A stretch of DNA of 64,000 bases, taken from contig NZ_FUYP01000007.1 in NCBI RefSeq assembly GCF_900168005.1, positions 62,001 to 126,000 of the forward strand, in the 5' to 3' direction. A program made the position numbers and the translations under genes. The notes beneath the pieces are model-generated. The model was not told the origin of the DNA. It searched no databases and was given only the letters and a program-made list of their open reading frames with translations. Shown here one piece after another: positions 21,609 through 27,225 of the stretch. The number at the start of each line of letters is the position of its first letter. Within the stretch, counting starts at the first letter, position 1. The DNA is from Sphingopyxis flava (GTDB taxonomy: Bacteria; Pseudomonadota; Alphaproteobacteria; Sphingomonadales; Sphingomonadaceae).

Positions 21609-22047
21609 AGCATACGAGAAGATCAAGGCTGGGCTGGAGGAGGCGCTGGTGCTGGCCGAGGCTGAGCAAGAAAAGGAAGCGCGAGAGTTAGCTACCAGCG
21701 AGGGCTTCACCTATTGGCCAGGAGGCGTGAACCCACCGGCTGACTGGGATGGTGGGGAGCTTTTGTTTCGTTCCGGGGTCACTTGGCGCCGTCCTCGCCG
21801 CGCGAGCGTTAAGTGGTCGCACGAGAGTAGCGGACTTCCACGATACGCACACATCATAGGGTACCACAAGAAACCCGGTGAGCCCCTATGGGAGCCCCTG
21901 TCAAGCGCGGAGAACTACGCCATACGTCAGGCACTTTGGCGGCTTGTGAAAGACGACTATACCGGCCTCGCCCGTACAGCCGATAAACTCTACGATGCGC
22001 TCACCAACGGCGGGCGCCGCCTCGGCGTCACCTGCGACCCTGTCTAA
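21598..22047 (+). CDS. Phage early protein, unknown function
   Basis: 149 residues from ATG 21598 with AAGGAGATATAATC before it, itself inside the end of the previous gene. An N-terminal helix of Lys/Glu/Ala (about residues 3-32) leads into an aromatic, Arg-rich part (FTYWPGG, TWRRPRRASVKWSH) and a helical end. The frame is open to 21559 but without RBS. No family recognised; the basic middle might contact nucleic acid. Confidence 0.65.
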   Translation: MGSEAYEKIKAGLEEALVLAEAEQEKEARELATSEGFTYWPGGVNPPADWDGGELLFRSGVTWRRPRRASVKWSHESSGLPRYAHIIGYHKKPGEPLWEPLSSAENYAIRQALWRLVKDDYTGLARTADKLYDALTNGGRRLGVTCDPV

Positions 22048-22072
22048 GGATCATCATAACGGGAGTATCATC

Positions 22073-22186
22073 ATGTCGCCCCTTATCCAATTCATGATCA
22101 CCCTCGCGGTGGCCATGATGCTCCTCTCAGTGGCCGGCGCGGCTTTCGTAAGGTGGCTCGCGTATCGCTGCGGGGAGACGCTCTGA
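22073..22186 (+). CDS. Small single-span membrane protein of the phage early region
   Basis: 37 residues from ATG 22073 with a leader of the recurring type (GATCATCATAACGGGAGTATCATC). Residues 4-29 (LIQFMITLAVAMMLLSVAGAAFVRWL) form one membrane span with a short basic cytoplasmic tail. The TGA stop shares its last base with the next ATG. Possible inner-membrane modulator such as a superinfection-exclusion or antiholin peptide, but this is speculation. Confidence 0.6.
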   Translation: MSPLIQFMITLAVAMMLLSVAGAAFVRWLAYRCGETL

Positions 22187-22344
22187 TGTTGTCCGCTCTG
22201 CGTGAAACACTGGCCGCCATAGCGGCTGTCTTTGAGGTCCTCCAGCAGATCGCGCTGGTCATCGGCGGCATCGCCGTGGGCGCGGTCCTGATCTGGGTCA
22301 TGCTGTGCCTTGGGGTGATCCTCAAGGGGATTTATGGAAAGTAG
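22186..22344 (+). CDS. Small membrane protein of the phage early region
   Basis: 52 residues from ATG 22186, overlapping the previous stop by one base (TGATG). An amphipathic N-terminal helix precedes two closely spaced hydrophobic stretches (LQQIALVIGGIAVGAVLIWVMLCLGVILKGI, about residues 19-49). With its neighbour it makes a two-gene membrane pair in the early transcript. The function is unknown. Confidence 0.6.
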   Translation: MLSALRETLAAIAAVFEVLQQIALVIGGIAVGAVLIWVMLCLGVILKGIYGK

Positions 22345-22354
22345 GAGAAGAGCT

Positions 22355-22759
22355 GTGCTTAACAAACAGGAGGTCTTTGACCTCGTGCTTAATCACCTGC
22401 GTCAGCAGGGCAGACCCGCGCTTAGGATACACGGCCTTTGCGCTTACCGCGCGCCTGACGGGGCCAAATGTGCCATCGGCGCTCTCATCGCAGACGAGTA
22501 TTATGATCCGGGGATGGAAGGCTTCGGCGTCACTGACAAGTTTAATAAGGGTCGCACTAGCCCGGTAATTAATGCGCTGCGGCGGAGTGGCTGGGCGGTG
22601 GAAACTGAGCAAGACTTCGACTTTCTCCACCATCTCCAGACCTTCCTACATGACCGTCCGTCAGCCGAGGATGCCTTTATGGTGGAAGTGGAGCGAGCAG
22701 CCACCGAGATAGCCGCGACATACGGGCTTACATACGTCGCCCCAGGGAGCCCGCAATGA
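22355..22759 (+). CDS. Conserved phage protein with CAYR...CAIG motif, unknown function
   Basis: 134 residues if started at GTG 22355 (VLNKQEVFDLVLNHLRQQG), seven bases after AGGAG. An ATG at 22334 would add MESRRRA and overlap the previous gene. The block CAYRAPDGAKCAIGALIADEYYDPGMEG (residues 32-58) is a familiar signature of a phage family of unknown function with two Cys positioned as a pair. A helical second half follows. It overlaps the next gene by 4 bases (ATGA). Confidence 0.7.
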   Translation: MLNKQEVFDLVLNHLRQQGRPALRIHGLCAYRAPDGAKCAIGALIADEYYDPGMEGFGVTDKFNKGRTSPVINALRRSGWAVETEQDFDFLHHLQTFLHDRPSAEDAFMVEVERAATEIAATYGLTYVAPGSPQ

Positions 22760-22950
22760 GCGCCTTAGGCTCCGGCTGGGATAGTGCCCATCGTAAACTA
22801 AAGGAGACCGAGGCGGCACTTGAGGTCGCACTCAGTGCCCTCAGGAAGATACGCCTAGGGCACCCTTGTGATCTGCCGCATGTCATCGCGCAGGTGGCCC
22901 TGGAGGAGGTCGCCGGGGCGCGCCCGTCCGGCTCGCTCATCCTAAAGTGA
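22756..22950 (+). CDS. Small phage early protein, unknown function
   Basis: 64 residues, ATG overlapping the previous stop (ATGA). Mostly one Ala/Leu/Glu helix (HRKLKETEAALEVALSALRKIRLG), likely coiled coil, then IAQVALEEV. Its stop lies at the first base pairs of the second 60-bp leader, so the downstream gene is expressed from a new 5' end. Not recognised. Confidence 0.6.
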   Translation: MSALGSGWDSAHRKLKETEAALEVALSALRKIRLGHPCDLPHVIAQVALEEVAGARPSGSLILK

Positions 22951-23008
22951 CAGTCTCGATATCAGGGCTTGGCTGCGGTCGAGCCCTCTTACCGACACTG
23001 TTGTCGGG
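22949..23008 (+). repeat. 60-bp duplicated leader element, copy 2
   Basis: Identical to 18783-18842 over all 60 bases, 4.2 kb away. It contains the same two stem-loops and is followed after 20 bases by ATG 23029. The bases on either side differ, so the conserved unit is exactly the element, which suggests selection or recent copying of a functional leader. Confidence 0.85.
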
Positions 23009-23028
23009 ACAAGTGAAAGGTAACTGAA

Positions 23029-23382
23029 ATGAACGTCAATACGCTTACGGCCTCTGTGCTTACGCCTTACGGCGCCGATCCCATCGGCACCAAGCGGCCC
23101 ATGCTGGATTTCCAGGACCCCGCCAATGCGGATAAAATCCTTCCCTCCTACAAGCGCGCTGGGAATCCCATCTCCAGCCTCTTGGGGGTGCCGCCTTTTG
23201 GTTCGCAAGACCCGCGTGCCGCTGCATATGAGTTCCGCCGTGAAGTCATCACCTTCATCGCGGCTGACGATGACGGCACAGGTGGCGAGGCCTGGGCTGC
23301 TTTCTGGGACGAAGACGGAAACGTCCCGGACGAGAACGGCGAGCTCTCGCATGAAAACGTAACGATGACCCGCATCGCCTGA
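23029..23382 (+). CDS. Phage early protein behind the duplicated leader, unknown function (2)
   Basis: 117 residues from ATG 23029 with AAAGGTAAC before it. It is rich in Pro, Asp and Glu, with DPANADKILPSYKRAGNPISSLLGVPPFG, a helical YEFRREVITFIAADDDG and a tail WAAFWDEDGN... NVTMTRIA that resembles the end of the 18866 protein. Soluble, acidic, no known domain. It is the last gene of the early block; a hairpin follows within 25 bases. Confidence 0.7.
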   Translation: MNVNTLTASVLTPYGADPIGTKRPMLDFQDPANADKILPSYKRAGNPISSLLGVPPFGSQDPRAAAYEFRREVITFIAADDDGTGGEAWAAFWDEDGNVPDENGELSHENVTMTRIA

Positions 23383-23403
23383 GCCATGTGGTTGGGGGCA
23401 AAA

Positions 23404-23433
23404 CCTTGGGCCAGACACTACCTGCGCCCAAGG
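23404..23433 (+). terminator. Hairpin ending the early transcript
   Basis: CCTTGGGC (23404-23411) pairs perfectly with GCCCAAGG (23426-23433) around a 14-base loop. CTGTCCCATTTTGG follows, so the T-run is short and displaced. Probable transcript end or processing site between the early genes and the lysogeny module. Confidence 0.55.
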
Positions 23434-23460
23434 CTGTCCCATTTTGGAATAGGTAACCGA

Positions 23461-23488
23461 TTGCAAGCACCGACAAAATAGGTATGAT
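23461..23488 (+). promoter_or_regulatory. Candidate host sigma-70 promoter for the lysogeny genes
   Basis: TTGCAA (23461-23466) and TATGAT (23483-23488) are 16 bases apart, in an AT-rich stretch upstream of the regulator and integrase. A host-type promoter would make sense for genes that must be expressed in the prophage. A second AT-rich stretch at 23495-23520 could hold another. No operator symmetry was identified. Confidence 0.38.
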
Positions 23489-23633
23489 GATTATCTATAC
23501 GTAGGGAAAATATAACTAGGGTTGCAATATCGGCCACTATGGCTATGTTGTGTGCCGCACTACGCGCTTGAGCGTAGTCTAGCGGCGCTCTATGGGGGAC
23601 AGGAGCATCGGATTATGGAAGGGATTGTGTATC

Positions 23634-24110
23634 ATGACTATGGAGACGCGAACCCCGCGAGCAGAAGCGAAGAGGCCAAAAGAGAACATGACGAAACAAA
23701 ACGGGCTCTACGAATACGTAAAGCCATTGGCCAGCTTATCGGCTGGAATGCTTTACCTGGCCCAGGCGGGCCACGAGAAGCTCACCATAAACCAGGCAGT
23801 GTTCTTTCTTCTGGTGGCCGCTGCTGATGCTCGCGGGTCGCCGTTGACGCTTCAGGAAATCCTGGAGAACTCTGACGGCGCACTTAGCCCTGGCATTAAG
23901 AATAGCTATAAGGCTCTTCTTGAGGTCAACACGCGCACAAGTAACGAGCGCTATGCTCTCGGCTGGATCACCCGCGAGGTCGATCCTAACGACGAGCGTC
24001 AGAAGTATCTCCGGCTCACCAAGAAGGGCCGCGAGGTAGCGATGGCGGTCATGTTGGCCACCGGCCAACTCAAGCCTAGACACATGGGAGCAGAACATGA
24101 GCTTACCTGA
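23634..24110 (+). CDS. Winged-helix (MarR-like) regulator, candidate lysogeny control protein
   Basis: 158 residues from ATG 23634; ATG 23688 (MTKQNGLYEYV, 140 aa) is an equally plausible start. The fold pattern is MarR-type: an LTINQAVFFLLVAAA helix, the helix-turn-helix LTLQEILENSDGALSPGIKNSYKALL, a wing with ALGWITREVDPNDERQKYLRLTKKGREVA, and a final helix. Its end overlaps the integrase start by 14 bases, so the two are co-translated. Position suggests a repressor or an excision/lysogeny regulator in place of a CI-type protein; this role is inferred. Confidence 0.62.
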   Translation: MTMETRTPRAEAKRPKENMTKQNGLYEYVKPLASLSAGMLYLAQAGHEKLTINQAVFFLLVAAADARGSPLTLQEILENSDGALSPGIKNSYKALLEVNTRTSNERYALGWITREVDPNDERQKYLRLTKKGREVAMAVMLATGQLKPRHMGAEHELT

Positions 24111-25275
24111 GCTTAAGCGTAAGCCCTCGGGCGTCTACTACCTCGACCTCCGTTCGCAAGGCCTTGGCCGTGTGTCCCTCCAGACACGCGACCGGGCCAC
24201 TGCGGTTGAGAAGCGGAGGGACATTGTCCTCGGTGTCGAGCCCATTAAGCCTGCCGTAAAGTCACCTCAAGGTGAAAGTGTGTATACCATGCGCGAGTTG
24301 CTAGAGCGCGCTGAGGTGACGATCTGGCGGGATGCGAAGGGCCAGGCGGGCGTTAGGTCGAACGTCAAGATACTCAGTGATCTTGTCGGCCACGAACCTG
24401 TGTCCGCCATGACCTTCACGCGGCTGGAGAAGCTGGTGGAGGACATGCGCGCGCTGGACTATGCGCCTGCCACCATCAAGCGCAAGATGGCTATGATTGG
24501 ACGCGCGCTGAAGGCGGCCACCGAGTGGACCGACCCGAGCGGCAAGCCCATCCTGGACCGGCTGCCGAAGATGCCCACCATCTACGTCCGTAACCAGAAG
24601 GATCGCATCCTCTCCTATGCTGAGGAGGAGGCAGTCTTCGCTGCCATCGAGAAGCGGCGCCAGGAACAGCCTACCAGGCCGTGGGCCCGCTTCGCAGCGC
24701 TTATCCGCTTCCTCCTGGACACAGGAGCTCGCCTTGGTGAGGCGACTGGGATCGGGCCCGATAATGTCACGACCGTCAAGGACGACATGGGTAGCGATGT
24801 GCGTCTGGTTACGTTCGCGCGCTATCGCACCAAGAACGATAAGCCTCGGTCGGTCCCTCTGACCGCGGCGGCTGCGGCGGCCCTCGATAGTCGTCAGGAC
24901 GATCTTGGTATAGACCCGGAGACCGGTCAGTGGATTTATTTCCCCTTCAGGCAGAACGGCGCCTGGTACATGTGGGGCAACATCAAGGACGATCTAGCTG
25001 AGCTCGGCTTCAATCTCTCGGACGTCACCCTGCACACCATGCGCCACACCTGTCTGACGCGACTAGCACAAGGGGGTATGGACCTCCTGCGGTTGCAGAT
25101 GTGGGCGGGCCACTCGGACCCGAAGATCACCGTGGACCGGTACCTGCACCTGCGTCCTGCACAGCTACTTGGCGGGCTGGATATTCTCCAAAATTCCAAT
25201 GACACTAATCATGTTATGGGGAACATCACTTTAGCTGGTGCTAACCGCGCCGAAAACCAGCCACTGCGCCATTGA
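24097..25275 (+). CDS. int: Tyrosine-family phage integrase
   Basis: 392 residues. The core catalytic residues are all present: Arg212 (DTGARLGEA), Lys246 (RTKNDKPR), His313 and Arg316 (HTMRH), His339 (GHSD) and nucleophile Tyr349 (DRYLHL). An SAM-like core-binding domain lies at about residues 60-150, and the N-terminus has the arm-type SGVYYLDLR.QG start. It would catalyse site-specific integration and excision. It overlaps the regulator by 14 bases and ends about 80 bases before the first host gene, so the attachment site should lie near 25,200-25,356. It is intact. Confidence 0.93.
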   Translation: MSLPELKRKPSGVYYLDLRSQGLGRVSLQTRDRATAVEKRRDIVLGVEPIKPAVKSPQGESVYTMRELLERAEVTIWRDAKGQAGVRSNVKILSDLVGHEPVSAMTFTRLEKLVEDMRALDYAPATIKRKMAMIGRALKAATEWTDPSGKPILDRLPKMPTIYVRNQKDRILSYAEEEAVFAAIEKRRQEQPTRPWARFAALIRFLLDTGARLGEATGIGPDNVTTVKDDMGSDVRLVTFARYRTKNDKPRSVPLTAAAAAALDSRQDDLGIDPETGQWIYFPFRQNGAWYMWGNIKDDLAELGFNLSDVTLHTMRHTCLTRLAQGGMDLLRLQMWAGHSDPKITVDRYLHLRPAQLLGGLDILQNSNDTNHVMGNITLAGANRAENQPLRH

Positions 25276-25356
25276 AAAATGTTGGAGTTCTGGGCAACTT
25301 GTGACACATATAGTGCCATAAGTTTTCGGTACATGATCGTGCGGGGCGAGGGATCG
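25276..25356 (+). other. Prophage-host junction zone (attR expected here)
   Basis: The gene style changes from phage to host between the integrase stop (25275) and the sulfatase start (25357). No tRNA or tmRNA 3' end is visible in this stretch or just upstream. The core att sequence cannot be set without the left junction, which is off the window. Confidence 0.5.
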
Positions 25357-26991
25357 ATGAAGAAAAGATGGATCGTGCTCGGCCTCGCCGCCCTGCTCGG
25401 TGCGGGCGCCTATCAGGCGTTTGAGGCGAACAAATATCGTCTGCCGGGCCTCATTGCCGACTGGCGCGATCCGGTGCAGCCCAACCGGCCCGTCGTCTGG
25501 CAACAGGGTCCGGGAGTGCCCGCCGAGGCTATACAGCCTCCGAACATCATCCTCATCGTCGCGGACGATCTCGGCTGGAATGACATCAGTCTTCACGGCG
25601 GGGGCGTCGCGGGCGGGAGGGTTGAGACCCCGAACATCGATGCCATTGCGCGCGAGGGGGTGGAATTCACGACAGCCTATGCCGCCAACGCGACCTGTTC
25701 GCCGTCGCGCGCAGCGATGATGACCGGGCGTTATCCGACGCGCTTCGGCTTTGAATATACGGCGGTTCCGGTCGAGTTCGCCGAGAATCTGACCCACGGC
25801 AGCGGAATCGGCCCGCTGAAACCGGTCTTTCACCAGGAGCTCATCACCCCCGATATTCCCGATTATCCCGATATGGGCGTGCCGCCGGGCGAAATTACGA
25901 TCGCGGAGGCCGTGAAAGCGGCGGGCTATCACACGATCCACATCGGCAAATGGCATCTGGGCGAAGCGCCGCGGCTTCAGCCGCAGGCCCAAGGTTTCGA
26001 CGAAAGCCTCGCGGTGCTCGCAGGCGGCGCCAAATTCCTGCCCGACGACGACCCCGACGCGGTCAACGCCAAGCTGCCGTGGGACCCGATCGACCGCTTC
26101 ATCTGGGCCAATCTGCGCCACGCGGTAAGCTTCAATGGCAGCGAGCGCTTTCACCCCAAAGGGCATATGACCGATTATTTCGCGGAGGAGGCGATCAAGG
26201 CCATCCGGGCGAACAGAAACCGTCCCTTCTTCCTCTATCTCGCCTTCAACGCGCCCCACACGCCGCTCCAGGCGACGAAGGCGGATTATGCGAGGCTGTC
26301 GCAGATCAAGGACGAGAAGACGCGCGTTTATGGCGCAATGATCGCGCAGCTCGACCGCCGTATCGGCGACGTGATGGCCGAACTCAAGCGCGCGGGGATC
26401 GACGACAATACGCTCGTCATCTTCACCAGCGACAATGGCGGTGCCTGGTATAACGGCATCCCCGACCTCAACGCGCCCTACCGCGGGTGGAAGGCGACCT
26501 TCTTCGAGGGCGGCATCCGCACCCCCCTGTTCATGCGCTGGCCGGGCCGCATCGCTCCCGGTACCGCGCGCGCCGACTTGACAGGCCATATCGACATTTT
26601 CGCGACGATTGCAGCGGCAGCCGGGGCAAAGATGCCAACCGACCGGGTGATGGATGGTGAGAATATTCTCGCGGGGCCTGCGGCGCGCGAGGCCCTCTAT
26701 TGGCGGTCGGGCGACTATCGCGCCGTGCGTGCAGGCGACTGGAAGCTTCAAGTGACGAAGCGGCCCGAAAAAGTCCGTCTCTACAATCTGGCAACCGACC
26801 CTACCGAACAGCACGACCTTGCAGCGGAAGAGCCCGAGCGCGTCGCGCAGCTTCGCGCGATGATCCTGGCGCAGAACAAGGGCATGGCAAAGCCGATCTG
26901 GCCAGGTCTTGTCGAAGGGCCGATCCGTATTGACGTCCCGATGAATGCGCCGTGGAAAGACGGCCAGGCTTATGTCTACTGGACGAACTAG
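25357..26991 (+). CDS. Exported formylglycine-dependent sulfatase
   Basis: 544 residues from ATG 25357. The N-terminus MKKRWIVLGLAALLGAGAY is a signal anchor or signal peptide. Metal site DDLGWND follows, then the sulfatase signature C114-S-P-S-R118, in which the Cys is matured to formylglycine, GRYPTR, GKWHLG and the second metal motif FTSDNGG. It should hydrolyse sulfate esters in the periplasm. It is followed by TonB-dependent receptors, so it may take part in use of a sulfated polymer or steroid. The frame is open upstream to 25279, but that part lies beyond the signal sequence and next to the phage junction. The integration may have displaced its native promoter. Confidence 0.88.
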   Translation: MKKRWIVLGLAALLGAGAYQAFEANKYRLPGLIADWRDPVQPNRPVVWQQGPGVPAEAIQPPNIILIVADDLGWNDISLHGGGVAGGRVETPNIDAIAREGVEFTTAYAANATCSPSRAAMMTGRYPTRFGFEYTAVPVEFAENLTHGSGIGPLKPVFHQELITPDIPDYPDMGVPPGEITIAEAVKAAGYHTIHIGKWHLGEAPRLQPQAQGFDESLAVLAGGAKFLPDDDPDAVNAKLPWDPIDRFIWANLRHAVSFNGSERFHPKGHMTDYFAEEAIKAIRANRNRPFFLYLAFNAPHTPLQATKADYARLSQIKDEKTRVYGAMIAQLDRRIGDVMAELKRAGIDDNTLVIFTSDNGGAWYNGIPDLNAPYRGWKATFFEGGIRTPLFMRWPGRIAPGTARADLTGHIDIFATIAAAAGAKMPTDRVMDGENILAGPAAREALYWRSGDYRAVRAGDWKLQVTKRPEKVRLYNLATDPTEQHDLAAEEPERVAQLRAMILAQNKGMAKPIWPGLVEGPIRIDVPMNAPWKDGQAYVYWTN

Positions 26992-27225
26992 GCGAACGCT
27001 TGGACGCGCGGTCCGGCCGCTGCCGGCTTTAGGCTTGCGCGCGGTCCTGCTCCTCTTTTTCGTAGAGCAAACTGTTGCCATTTAGTCACAAAGGCTTGGC
27101 GAAATCTCTGCGTTTCCGCGCATCGCGTTGACCTTGGCGGGCGGCGTATTACATCCCTCAGTCACTGGTGAAGCATCTCCTCCTGAGGCCACAGGGCCCC
27201 GGGCTTCGCCGGCTGGAGAGATTTG

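Noticed and set aside
24097..25356. Insertion sequence or transposase at the phage-host boundary
   Set aside because: The recombinase has full tyrosine-integrase residues and phage neighbours; no terminal inverted repeats or DDE motif are seen.
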